From IMG/VR virus record IMGVR_UViG_3300047554_000198, positions 1 to 38,347 of that record: DNA of 38,347 nt. One strand, given 5' to 3'. Source of the stretch: a virus. Below the pieces are notes generated by a model. The model did not search any database. It was not told the DNA's origin and worked only from the letters and a program-made list of their open reading frames with translations. Position numbers and translations under genes: made by a program. Below are positions 8,137-15,761 of this stretch, in pieces (the first letter of the stretch is position 1; each line of letters opens with the position of its first letter).

Positions 8137-9549
8137 ATGGGATTTTTTAGTGGAATCACAAACGCTATTAGCGATGTAGTCGAAAGTGCTGGAGACATTG
8201 GTCAAACAGGAATTGATTTAACCAAAGAAGCCTTGAAACCAGCATTAGCCGTTGGTAAATGGTCTTGGGAAAACCCTGTAGAAGCAGCCTTGCTAGGCGC
8301 TGGCGGTTATTATTTTGCTCCTGAGATTGGTGCATGGTTTAACCCAGCTACAGGAGAAGCGGTAGCAGGAACCGCGGCTGGAACAGAAGCAGGAGCAGCT
8401 ACAGCTAATTTAGCTTCATCAGGTACTGGTTTACAGTCTACTGGAGGCCTCGGCTTAACTGGCGGAACTACTGCTAATTTAGGAGCTATGGGCGGAGCAC
8501 AAGGTTTAACAGGATTAGGGACTACAGGGACTACTCTTGGAGCAACAGGAGGCGCTCTTTCTTATGGTGGGTTGGGGGCTGGCTTAGGTCTTTCAGCAGC
8601 TGCAACAGGATTGGGAACAGGACTAGGAACAGGTATGGCAACAGGAACAGGTTTGGGAGCTTTGTCAGCTTCGCAATTAGGCCAATTAGGTCTTATTCAA
8701 GGTGGTTTAGGTTTGGCAGGCGGTTTGCTTGGTGGTAACGCCGCTGCTGACGCTACAGAACAAGCTGCTCAGAACTACGCTAACTTAGCTAGAGAAGCTT
8801 CTGCACTAGGTAAGTTTACTCCGGTAGGCACAACTACTCGCTTTGGCACATCTAACTTCACTATTGACCCTGCTACTGGCGGTCTGAAGGCTGATTACAC
8901 ACTGTCACCTGAAGCTCAAGCCTACCAAACTGCTTTGTCAGGGCTTGGAACACAAGGCTTGCAGGCTGCTCAAGGTGTTATGAACTTGGGTCAGCAATAT
9001 GTCGGGGAGTCTCCAGAAGCTGTTCGTCAGCGTTATATTGAGACACAACGGGCTACTTTGGCTCCCGGTCAAGAGCAAACATTGGCAGGTATTCGTAATC
9101 GTCTATTCCAAACAGGCCGTGGTGGCCTAGCTACAGGCGCTACACAGGCGGGTGGCTTGGCTGCTACTAACCCCGAAATGGCTGCTTACTACAACTCTCT
9201 GGCTAACACAGAGCGTCAGTTGGCTGCTAATGCTGAGACAGCCTATCAGAATCAAGTTAACTTTGGTACTGGACTGCTTGGAAGTGCTGTTACACCATTT
9301 ACCAATGTGTTTGCTGCTCAGAAAGGAGTTGAATCTGCTGGTCAACAACCTCTGGAACTGTCTACAAACCTTGCTAATTTGGCCTCTACAGCAGGCGCTC
9401 GTCAAGGCACAACATACGCTAACTTGATGGCCCCTAGCATTCAAGCTTCACAACAAGCAGCAAGCTATAGTCCTTTCTCTACAGCCGCTATGGGCGCTGC
9501 CTCTAATCCTTTGCTTGGCTTGGGTTTGTTGAACTGGTATAATTCTTAA
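8137..9549 (+). CDS. Internal virion (ejection-type) protein, Gly/Ala-rich
   Basis: The 470-residue product begins MGFFSGITNAISDVV. Roughly residues 80-200 are very rich in Gly, Ala, Leu and Thr, enough to enter a membrane. The helical C-terminal half has EATYQNQ-type segments and Gln/Ala repeats (AAQNYANLAREASALG, ATNPEMAAYYNSLANTERQL). This order, a glycine-rich hydrophobic section and then coiled helices, is common in podovirus ejection proteins between nozzle and lysis genes. No lytic transglycosylase motif is visible. Its place matches T7 gp14/15. Confidence 0.65.
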   Translation: MGFFSGITNAISDVVESAGDIGQTGIDLTKEALKPALAVGKWSWENPVEAALLGAGGYYFAPEIGAWFNPATGEAVAGTAAGTEAGAATANLASSGTGLQSTGGLGLTGGTTANLGAMGGAQGLTGLGTTGTTLGATGGALSYGGLGAGLGLSAAATGLGTGLGTGMATGTGLGALSASQLGQLGLIQGGLGLAGGLLGGNAAADATEQAAQNYANLAREASALGKFTPVGTTTRFGTSNFTIDPATGGLKADYTLSPEAQAYQTALSGLGTQGLQAAQGVMNLGQQYVGESPEAVRQRYIETQRATLAPGQEQTLAGIRNRLFQTGRGGLATGATQAGGLAATNPEMAAYYNSLANTERQLAANAETAYQNQVNFGTGLLGSAVTPFTNVFAAQKGVESAGQQPLELSTNLANLASTAGARQGTTYANLMAPSIQASQQAASYSPFSTAAMGAASNPLLGLGLLNWYNS

Positions 9550-9570
9550 TTGTAAGAGAAAGAAATAATA

Positions 9571-10680
9571 ATGGCACAAGATAGTATCTTAGGTCTGTTT
9601 ACTGACCCATATCAATATCTCCAACAACAAAACCAGAACCAGACTATTGAGGCAATGAAGTTTGCCCAGCTCAATCCAATGGAGAGAGCACAGTATGGTA
9701 TTTACAAAGGCGCTGCTCAGTTGGGTGGCGGTATTGGCTCGGCTCTTGGTGCTCAAGATCCTGCTTTAGTTCGTCAATCGCAACGACAAACTCTGCTACA
9801 AGGTCTGGATTGGAACGATCCTACCTCTTTGGCTAATGCTTCACGCTCTGCCTTGGAAATGGGAGATGTTCAAGCTAGTCGTGAGCTTGCTATGGCTGCT
9901 GAGAAAGCAAAAGCTGCTCAGTTGGAGTCTGCTGTCAAAACAAGTCAGATTGCCCGTAACCTGCGTGAGCGTCCTGCTAATATGTCTGAGCTGTCTAAAT
10001 TACAAGCTGAACGAGATGATTTGATTGCTCAGTTCGGGGAGAACGATCCTCGTGTCAAGGAAATTAATGCCTTGATTAACAAGAAGACAACAGGTGGTGG
10101 ACTTGGTTCTGAGATAGCTGCTGGATTGTCTCCACTTGTAGGTGCTATGGCTGTGTCTCAAGCAAAGAAAGCAGGTGAATCAGGAGGCACTGAGGTGGGT
10201 AAGCAGACTGCCAACATTCAAGGCAAATACACTGCCCTAAGCTCTATTAAAGACGCTCTTGATATTCTTGATAAAGGTATTTACAGCGGTGGTTATGGTC
10301 CATTGCAAGAAGCTGCTGCTAAATACGCTGGGGGCATTATTCGTAAAGACCGTTTAGCAAATACACAAGAATTTAGAGCTTACATTGGTGATGTTGTTAT
10401 TCCTCGTCTACAAGAATTTGGCGGTAACGACTCTGTTGAAGAACTGAATTACTTGCGCTCTGTGATGGCTGGAGATACTTCAATGGAAGGATCAGCAATT
10501 AAAAACATCTTGAAACGAGCCGACAACAAGATTAAAGCAGGTATTTCTCGTTTGGAAAAACAACAGTCAGCTATTACTACAGGTCAGCCTCTTCCTATTG
10601 GTGATTTAGGAGCTCCAGCGGCTGCACCAAAGCCTACTAAACGGTTTAATCCAGTTACAGGCGCTTTAGAGACTCTTTAA
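9571..10680 (+). CDS. Internal virion protein, helical
   Basis: The 369-residue, mostly helical protein starts at ATG 9571 behind a gaaagaaa ribosome site. The N-terminal part is Gln-rich (YQYLQQQNQNQTIEAMKFAQ). The C-terminal domain has IKDALDILDKGIYSGGYGPL, then NTQEFRAYIGDVVIPRLQEF and IKNILKRADNKIKAGI. I know this combination from ejection or injection proteins of environmental podoviruses, in which a conserved helical domain precedes a proline-rich tail (AAPKPTKRFNP). It is second in a three-gene ejection set with short gaps. Confidence 0.65.
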   Translation: MAQDSILGLFTDPYQYLQQQNQNQTIEAMKFAQLNPMERAQYGIYKGAAQLGGGIGSALGAQDPALVRQSQRQTLLQGLDWNDPTSLANASRSALEMGDVQASRELAMAAEKAKAAQLESAVKTSQIARNLRERPANMSELSKLQAERDDLIAQFGENDPRVKEINALINKKTTGGGLGSEIAAGLSPLVGAMAVSQAKKAGESGGTEVGKQTANIQGKYTALSSIKDALDILDKGIYSGGYGPLQEAAAKYAGGIIRKDRLANTQEFRAYIGDVVIPRLQEFGGNDSVEELNYLRSVMAGDTSMEGSAIKNILKRADNKIKAGISRLEKQQSAITTGQPLPIGDLGAPAAAPKPTKRFNPVTGALETL

Positions 10681-10688
10681 GGATAAGT

Positions 10689-12374
10689 ATGCCACAGTAT
10701 ATTCAAGTTGGGCAAGATGTTATTGAGTTCCCCGATAATATGTCGGATGAACAAATCACGGCAGTTTTGAGAAAACAAGCAGCCCCTTCCCAGCAAGCCC
10801 CTGAGCAAAAATACAGCGGGTTTTTGATGGGTTTAAAAGACCCTCTTAGCGGAGGTGCTCAACTTCTTGAACAAGCTCTTCCTAAAAGCCTTGTAACCAA
10901 GATTAATGAAATTAACAACGAGCTTGCTAAATATGGGTTAGTGTCTCCTGTAGGGGCTGGCGGTGTTACAGAGCAAGTAGCTAAAGAACAACAAGCGTAT
11001 CAAGCACAGCGTAAAGCTCAAGGAGAAGGTGAAAACATAGACTGGGCGCGTGTGGCAGGTAACATAGTAAGTCCTGCTAACTTGGCTGTAGGAGGCGTAG
11101 CTGGTAGTCTTGCCACTGCTCCGGCTCGTCAAGCTGCTTTAGTAGGCGCTACACAAGGTGTACTGACACCTACAGCTGAAACTGAGGACTTTGCCACTGA
11201 GAAAGCTCAACAGGCTGGCGCAGGTGCTGTTGGAGGTGTCGTTGGAGGAGCTTTGGTAAAAGGAGCAGGTAAAGTTCTTAGCCCAGCGGTATCAGCAGCT
11301 GAACAGAAGCTACGGGATCTTGGTGTACAGCTAACACCCGGTCAGCTCATTGGAGAAACAGCAAGGGATGTTGAAACATTTGCAACAAACTTGTTTGGTA
11401 TTGGCCCTTCAATTTCAGCCGCCAAAGAACGAGCAGTAATGTCGTTTAACAAAGGCGTTATTAATAAAACACTAGACAAGATAGGCGATAAACTCCCTGA
11501 GAATACTACTGGTCGTAATGCAATTCTATACGCAGCAGATCAGGTATCTAATGCCTATGATGATATTTTGTCAAAAATGAAGTTCAATCTTGACTTCAAA
11601 ACAACATCAGGTCTTTTGAATGCCTTAGATAAAGCAGCCTTGCCTTCAGCTGCCCAAAAAGAAACTGCAATAAATGAGCTTAATAAAGTAGCTTTGTCTC
11701 GATTTGATAAAACAACTCTTACAGGAAACGAATATAAACTTATTGAATCAGACCTAAGAAAGCTTTCTAACGATTACATGATAAGTGATAATATGACTGA
11801 TAAGCAGATTGGTCAAGCTTTGAAAGATGTTTTAGGTGTTTTTAAAGATGAGCTGGCAAAACAAAATCCAAAACAGACTTCTAAATTGCGGCGTATTGAC
11901 AGTGCCTATGGTGATTTAGAGGTTATTCAAACAGCCGCTGCTAATTCAGGTGCAGAAGGCGGTATTTTCACACCAAAACAATATCAAACTGCTGTCCGTC
12001 AGCGTGATATAACAAGAAATAAAAAATCTTTTGCTAGAGGCACAGCAAGGGGCCAAGAAGTATCGGATGCTGCTATTAACATAATGGGGGAAAGCCCACG
12101 AGCCAACATTGAAGGTCGGATTTATGCTAATACCGCAGGTTTGCTTGGAGGCGCTCAAAACCCCTATATTGCCGTTCCGTTAGCGATTGCAACGCCTGTA
12201 ATGTACTCTGAATCAGGTATTAAAACTATGGAAGCTTTGATGCGGAGCCGTCCTGAAATTGCTAAGAAGATTGGTAATACGCTGGTTAAGCGCGCAACTA
12301 GAGAGGGAAGCATTACCGGCGCTCAGGTTCTAGAAGCTTACAACAACGCTATCCAAACTTCAAATAGCCCATAG
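10689..12374 (+). CDS. Large internal virion protein
   Basis: The 561-residue product opens MPQYIQVGQDVIEFPDNMSD, then QITAVLRKQ. This (I-x-V-x-G-x-x-(I/V)-E-F-P-D-x-M) is a short N-terminal domain shared by many phage internal proteins. An Ala/Gly-rich hydrophobic part follows at about 110-200, then a long helical region (LTPGQLIGETARDVETFATN onward). The C-terminus has weakly hydrophobic helices near LLGGAQNPYIAVPLAIATPV. It probably travels with DNA into the host and spans the envelope. No muramidase or other catalytic motif is visible, unlike T7 gp16. Confidence 0.65.
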   Translation: MPQYIQVGQDVIEFPDNMSDEQITAVLRKQAAPSQQAPEQKYSGFLMGLKDPLSGGAQLLEQALPKSLVTKINEINNELAKYGLVSPVGAGGVTEQVAKEQQAYQAQRKAQGEGENIDWARVAGNIVSPANLAVGGVAGSLATAPARQAALVGATQGVLTPTAETEDFATEKAQQAGAGAVGGVVGGALVKGAGKVLSPAVSAAEQKLRDLGVQLTPGQLIGETARDVETFATNLFGIGPSISAAKERAVMSFNKGVINKTLDKIGDKLPENTTGRNAILYAADQVSNAYDDILSKMKFNLDFKTTSGLLNALDKAALPSAAQKETAINELNKVALSRFDKTTLTGNEYKLIESDLRKLSNDYMISDNMTDKQIGQALKDVLGVFKDELAKQNPKQTSKLRRIDSAYGDLEVIQTAAANSGAEGGIFTPKQYQTAVRQRDITRNKKSFARGTARGQEVSDAAINIMGESPRANIEGRIYANTAGLLGGAQNPYIAVPLAIATPVMYSESGIKTMEALMRSRPEIAKKIGNTLVKRATREGSITGAQVLEAYNNAIQTSNSP

Positions 12375-12383
12375 GAGGTTATC

Positions 12384-13169
12384 ATTGATCCAATCTCTGC
12401 AATGCTCATGCTTGGCAGTGCGCTCAAGGGCATACGCTCTTGTTGCGAGATGCTTAACGAGGGCAAAGCAGAGATCCAAAGGATTAAGAAGGGTGTAGAA
12501 GATGCTAAAGCTATCGTCAAGGATGTTTCTGGCTTCTTTGGCTGGCTCAAGGGGTTATTCTTACCACAGGATAAGCAGGATACGAACGCTGTCCAAGCTA
12601 CGGCTAAAGAGACACCTAAGAAGGCGGATGAATACATAGAGTACATCCCCGATGAGGATGCTATTGTAGACCAGTTCATCAAGCATGTAGGGGACTTCTT
12701 CAAGGCTCAGGCTTATTTGGTAGCTTATAAGGAAGACTTAGAGCGTAAGGTGTTTAGTTCTTCGTATGGGGACAACAACATTGGGGCCTTAGAGCTTATC
12801 TCGATTGAGACAAAGCTAGTTAAGTGTGGTAGGGAATTAGTAGAGCTTATGAACGAAGCTCCTCCACAGCTAGGGCCTTTGTACAGTCGATACAAGACAA
12901 TGTACTCTAAGATCTTAGACGAACAAAAGAAGACAAGGGAACGAGATAGAAGGAACGAGAAGCAACGCAAGATAGACGGTGTCAAAGCCTATAACGACAG
13001 GATTGACCGTTGTGTTCCTCATTGGGTAATCTTAGGTCTAATAATAATTTTCTGGTTATCCGTATGGCAAATATATCGAACTACGACGCAAAGATCTACT
13101 TTTGGGGAATGGTCTTCTTTGCCTCAGTTAGCTTCATTGCATTACCCGTCACAGCATTCATCTACATAG
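12384..13169 (+). CDS. Membrane-anchored coiled-coil protein, probable ATT start
   Basis: A strong ribosome site (AGGAGG, 12373-12378) ends five bases before an ATT codon at 12384, in frame with ATG 12402, which is 23 bases away and has no site of its own. Starting at ATT gives MIDPISAMLMLGSALKGI, the N-terminal pattern (MIDPxxA...A...GI) I know from conserved phage proteins at this position. The rest is helical and highly charged, with a membrane span near the C-terminus (WVILGLIIIFWLSVWQIY). The length is 261 residues. Its 3' end overlaps the next frame by 106 bases. The role is unknown; a lysis or envelope role is inferred from place and topology. Confidence 0.7.
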   Translation: MDPISAMLMLGSALKGIRSCCEMLNEGKAEIQRIKKGVEDAKAIVKDVSGFFGWLKGLFLPQDKQDTNAVQATAKETPKKADEYIEYIPDEDAIVDQFIKHVGDFFKAQAYLVAYKEDLERKVFSSSYGDNNIGALELISIETKLVKCGRELVELMNEAPPQLGPLYSRYKTMYSKILDEQKKTRERDRRNEKQRKIDGVKAYNDRIDRCVPHWVILGLIIIFWLSVWQIYRTTTQRSTFGEWSSLPQLASLHYPSQHSST

Positions 13170-13300
13170 ACAACCTAGTCTTAAACGCTAGGGTAGACAA
13201 GACACTTCAACAACTAGAACAAAGGGAGAAAAAGAAGTACCATGAAAGAACTAATTCAAAAATGGATGGACAAACCACCGATGACAGCGGACGAGATTGA
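13064..13300 (+). CDS. Small membrane protein overlapping both neighbours
   Basis: From ATG 13064 the product is 78 residues: MANISNYDAKIYFWGMVFFA, then a hydrophobic span continuing to PVTAFIYIDNL, then a charged coiled tail (RVDKTLQQLEQREKKKYHER). The frame opens earlier (13010), but that ATG has no obvious ribosome site. It overlaps the preceding gene by 106 bases and the next by 59. One span with a long charged tail resembles a spanin subunit, but there is no lipobox and no paired lipoprotein, so I do not call it one. Confidence 0.6.
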   Translation: MANISNYDAKIYFWGMVFFASVSFIALPVTAFIYIDNLVLNARVDKTLQQLEQREKKKYHERTNSKMDGQTTDDSGRD

Positions 13301-13541
13301 GATCAGAACTTGGTCTTTTGTTGTTCGTTCAATCACAGTGATGGTGTTGGTTATTGCATTTGGTGTCTTGTGGCTCATAGGCTTTGAAGAGCAAACAGGT
13401 GACTTAGCTCCTATTGATGCTGTGTTCCTTGAGATCCTCAAAGCTATTGCCTTCATGGGCGTAGGCGCTATGGGTGCTATCTCTGGCCGTAAGGGTGCTA
13501 ATCCACCTGAAGTAAAGAATAACGATGGACAGCCTTCTTAA
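13242..13541 (+). CDS. Two-span membrane protein, holin-like
   Basis: The 99-residue product has a charged N-terminus (MKELIQKWMDKPPMTADEIE) and a first span at about residues 28-47 (VRSITVMVLVIAFGVLWLIG). A second span lies at about 64-82 (LEILKAIAFMGVGAMGAISG), followed by a polar tail. It starts after a ggagaaaaag ribosome site and ends overlapping the 3TM-holin gene by 17 bases. Two spans and this location suggest an accessory or antiholin role. No named family is certain. Confidence 0.6.
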   Translation: MKELIQKWMDKPPMTADEIEIRTWSFVVRSITVMVLVIAFGVLWLIGFEEQTGDLAPIDAVFLEILKAIAFMGVGAMGAISGRKGANPPEVKNNDGQPS

Positions 13542-13977
13542 TATCCTCAAAGGGGCTGCTCCAGCCCTTGCAACAGCCGTAGGAGGCCCTCTAGGGGGTA
13601 TGGCTGTCAAAGCTATAGCTGATAAGCTAGGTGTTCCTGCATCAGTGTCTGAGGTTACTAAGGCCCTTGAGTCGAACCCTGAACTTGCTCTGAAGCTCAA
13701 GGAAATAGACACCAAGGCCTTTGAGGTTGAACAACAGAATGTGACTGATCGTTGGAAGGCTGATATGTCTTCTGACTCTTGGTTGTCTAAGAACATCCGA
13801 CCTATGACCCTTGTGGCTATATTGGGTGCTTACTTCTTGTTTGCAATGATGTCAGCTTTTAATGTCAATGTGAACGAGTCTTATGTCAAATTACTAGGTG
13901 AATGGGGTCAACTGATTATGTTGGCATATTTTGGTGGTAGAACTGCCGAGAAGATTATGGAGAAGAAAAACAAATGA
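13525..13977 (+). CDS. Holin, 3TM (GTA_holin_3TM-like)
   Basis: The 150-residue product starts MDSLLNILKGAAPALATAVG. It has an amphipathic Gly/Ala-rich N-terminal helix (GGPLGGMAVKAIADKLG) and a polar helix with LKEIDTKAFEVEQQNVTDRW. Next comes SWLSKNIRPMTLVAILGAYF and two hydrophobic segments (RPMTLVAILGAYFLFAMMSA and LIMLAYFGGRTAEKI). The order matches the family known as holin of 3TMs from gene-transfer agents and phages, with the W-x-x-x-x-x-RP motif ahead of the spans. By family knowledge it permeabilises the inner membrane to release or activate the endolysin. Its stop overlaps the HNH gene start by four bases. Confidence 0.75.
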   Translation: MDSLLNILKGAAPALATAVGGPLGGMAVKAIADKLGVPASVSEVTKALESNPELALKLKEIDTKAFEVEQQNVTDRWKADMSSDSWLSKNIRPMTLVAILGAYFLFAMMSAFNVNVNESYVKLLGEWGQLIMLAYFGGRTAEKIMEKKNK

Positions 13978-14450
13978 ACCTAAGCGAGTCTTTGACTTCT
14001 CATCAAAAGTCTGTTTTAAAATGGCGTAAGGCTAATCCAGAAAAAGTAAGAGAGACTAAAAATAAATGGAATGAGCTAAATCGTCAAAAAGTAAGAGAAG
14101 ACAAACAACGGTGGATGGCGAAACCAGAAAACCGTATTAGACATTCTTTGGGACAGGCTAAACGAAGAGCACAAAAAGATGGCAGAGAGTTCGATATAAC
14201 TATTGAAGATCTTTTACCTTTGCCAACAACCTGCCCTGTTTTAGGCATAGAGATAAACTATACAGGGACAAAAGCTAGAGGTTTTGTAAATAATTCTCCT
14301 TCGATTGATCGTATTGACTCATCTAAAGGTTACATAAAAGGTAATGTTCAGATCATTTCTTGGAGAGCTAATAGAATTAAATCAGATGCCTCGATAGAAG
14401 AATTAGAAGCAGTTATAAAATATATGAAAGGACATCAACCATGCAATTAA
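13974..14450 (+). CDS. HNH homing endonuclease inserted in the lysis cassette
   Basis: The 158-residue protein has a basic N-terminal part rich in Lys and Arg. Its HNH-type core runs from C87 (TTCPVLGIEI) through SIDRIDSSKGY (residues 110-120), GNVQIISWRANRIKSD (123-138) and a closing helix. These are the marks of a small free-standing HNH endonuclease family common in phages. It is clearly more A+T-rich than the genes on both sides. It splits holin from endolysin, overlapping the holin stop by four bases and the endolysin start by ten. Its first residues MNLSE resemble the endolysin's own start MQLSE, which suggests that it landed at the endolysin start codon. It is probably a mobile gene rather than part of lysis. 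Confidence 0.85.
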   Translation: MNLSESLTSHQKSVLKWRKANPEKVRETKNKWNELNRQKVREDKQRWMAKPENRIRHSLGQAKRRAQKDGREFDITIEDLLPLPTTCPVLGIEINYTGTKARGFVNNSPSIDRIDSSKGYIKGNVQIISWRANRIKSDASIEELEAVIKYMKGHQPCN

Positions 14451-14893
14451 GCGAACATTTTTCACTTGACGAGGCTACCTACAGCGAGACAGCTATCCGT
14501 AATGGTATTGACAACCAACCTTCTACACTCCAGTTGGAGAACATGAAGATTGCAGCTAAGAACTTGGAGCTTATCCGTGCTGCCACAGGCCCACTACGGG
14601 TGAACTCTTGGTTGCGTCTACCAGCAGTTAATGTGGCTGTTGGAGGCTCTAAAGTATCTTCTCACATGGATGGTTGGGCTATTGATGTCTCTAGCTCTAA
14701 ATTGACCCCTTACCAGCTGTGTCAGGAAGTCAAGAAGTCAGGTATCAAGTTTGACCAGATGATCCATGAGTTTGGTCGTTGGATGCATATCAGCTTTGCC
14801 CCTGAGATGAGACAACAAGAACTGACTATCTTCAAGCCTGAGAACAAATACAAAGCAGGTATCTTGACTGAAGAAGAGTACCATAAAGCTTAA
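14441..14893 (+). CDS. Endolysin, peptidase M15 family
   Basis: The 150-residue protein is an M15-type peptidoglycan peptidase (D-Ala-D-Ala or L-Ala-D-Glu type). The zinc ligands are seen in SSHMDGWAID (H75, D82) and in HEFGRWMHISF (H116), with E110 as probable catalytic glutamate. It opens MQLSEHFSLDEATYS, the usual LSxHFxLxE start of phage M15 endolysins. No signal sequence is present, so export depends on the upstream holin. The ATG lies inside the 3' end of the HNH gene, with aaaggacatcaacc before it as ribosome site. A terminator follows 25 bases after the stop. Confidence 0.88.
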   Translation: MQLSEHFSLDEATYSETAIRNGIDNQPSTLQLENMKIAAKNLELIRAATGPLRVNSWLRLPAVNVAVGGSKVSSHMDGWAIDVSSSKLTPYQLCQEVKKSGIKFDQMIHEFGRWMHISFAPEMRQQELTIFKPENKYKAGILTEEEYHKA

Positions 14894-14918
14894 AAAGCCG
14901 TTGTGTACAGAAAAGAAG

Positions 14919-14943
14919 AAGGCCCTCACAAGGGGCCTTTTCC
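14919..14943. terminator. Two-way terminator between converging operons
   Basis: A seven-base perfect stem AAGGCCC/GGGCCTT (14919-14925, 14933-14939) has a seven-base loop. On the plus strand TTTCC follows; on the minus strand the stem is followed by CTTCTTTTCTG. It lies where the plus-strand late genes meet the minus-strand early genes and can end both. Confidence 0.85.
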
Positions 14944-14966
14944 GTTTGTGGAACAAACTATTGTTG

Positions 14967-15131
14967 TCAATCCTTACCTATAACAAAGATAAACGCTATT
15001 GTAAAGAATCCTAGATGTAGAAGAACTGCATTAGCAAACTCATATACATCTTCGTCAGTCTCTACAACAGCCTCCTCAGTATGGTTAATACCTAAGACTA
15101 GACCGCCTGACCAGCTAAAGTCTACTATCAT
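14967..15131 (-). CDS. Small membrane protein (54 aa)
   Basis: I read this frame directly. It opens MIVDFSWSGGLVLGINHTEE, continues VVETDEDVYEFANAVLLHLG and ends with a hydrophobic segment, FFTIAFIFVIGKD. It starts within the stop of the upstream gene (TAATG overlap), the usual style in this operon. It is the last gene before the terminator. The function is unknown; a membrane location is likely from the C-terminal stretch. Confidence 0.6.
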   Translation of the reverse strand: MIVDFSWSGGLVLGINHTEEAVVETDEDVYEFANAVLLHLGFFTIAFIFVIGKD

Positions 15132-15325
15132 TAATCATCTCCTGTAAAGTATTCCATTTTAGTAGGCTCAATAGTTATCTTCCATGAGCTTGAGGGATAA
15201 TCATCGTTGTTTAAGATTTTACCTAAAGCAGCATATAAGTTACAAGGGGCTACAAGTGTTTTTGTCTCCATTACATATTTTGGATCCGTATAAGTTATAA
15301 GCATAAGTGCAGGTAGTGTTTTCAT
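15131..15325 (-). CDS. Hypothetical protein (64 aa)
   Basis: The product begins MKTLPALMLITYTDPKYVME and contains NLYAALGKILNNDDYPSSSW. I recognise no family. The start overlaps the upstream stop (ATGA), and the stop overlaps the downstream start, so it sits inside a coupled set of small genes after the reductase and glutaredoxin. Acidic C-terminus (EYFTGDD). Confidence 0.55.
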   Translation of the reverse strand: MKTLPALMLITYTDPKYVMETKTLVAPCNLYAALGKILNNDDYPSSSWKITIEPTKMEYFTGDD

Positions 15326-15501
15326 GTTTGCTCCTTATCAGAGACAAGGGTTATTTTAGGTCGTTCAAATATCATGTGACCGTCACAAGCTTCTTTCATT
15401 AGGTATGTATTTAACATAGATACCATCTTTGGAAGGAGTATATCAGGGTGTTGAGTGAATGCAAGCTCAACTTCAATAATCAGTTTACCGTTTTGAATCA
15501 T
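15322..15501 (-). CDS. Hypothetical protein (59 aa)
   Basis: From ATG 15501, preceded by GGAGG ten bases upstream (15512-15516), the product is MIQNGKLIIEVELAFTQHPD followed by ILLPKMVSMLNTYLMKEA. An ATG at 15528 would add nine residues but has no better ribosome site. No family is recognised. Its end overlaps the next start by four bases. Confidence 0.5.
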   Translation of the reverse strand: MIQNGKLIIEVELAFTQHPDILLPKMVSMLNTYLMKEACDGHMIFERPKITLVSDKEQT

Positions 15502-15578
15502 ACTACCAGTGCCTCCATGTGTTAGCAATAATGTGGAAGCAGGTAATCATTTCGACTACCCGCATAAGTATCATCAGT

Positions 15579-15761
15579 TTAGACGGCACTTTCTTCTACC
15601 ATGTGTGGGACTGTCCGTACACTGGGAAACTTCTCCATGAACTCTTCCCTAGTAATGTCTTTACCAATCTTAATCTCAGTAAACTCTCGTTTTCCGCTCC
15701 TCAACTGATCTTTCAGATTTAAGCAAGCAGGACAATTATCCTTTGTGTAGACTATTATCAT
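15579..15761 (-). CDS. Glutaredoxin-like protein, apparently cut short at the C-terminus
   Basis: The product starts MIIVYTKDNCPACLNLKDQL, a thioredoxin-fold beginning with the CPAC redox site (C10, C13). Later comes the TVPH segment with the cis-proline. It is only 60 residues. After a TAA stop at 15579-15581 the same frame continues TDDTYAGSRNDYLLPHYC to a second stop at 15522. That extension resembles the missing last strand and helix of a glutaredoxin. The start overlaps the reductase stop (ATGA). Its natural partner is that reductase, whose C-terminal cysteine pair needs re-reduction. Either the short form works or the gene recently lost its end. Confidence 0.75.
   Translation of the reverse strand: MIIVYTKDNCPACLNLKDQLRSGKREFTEIKIGKDITREEFMEKFPSVRTVPHMVEESAV

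Noticed and set aside
12402-12404. ATG 12402 as start of the coiled-coil membrane protein
   Set aside because: It is 23 bases from the only ribosome site; ATT 12384 has ideal spacing and restores a known N-terminus.
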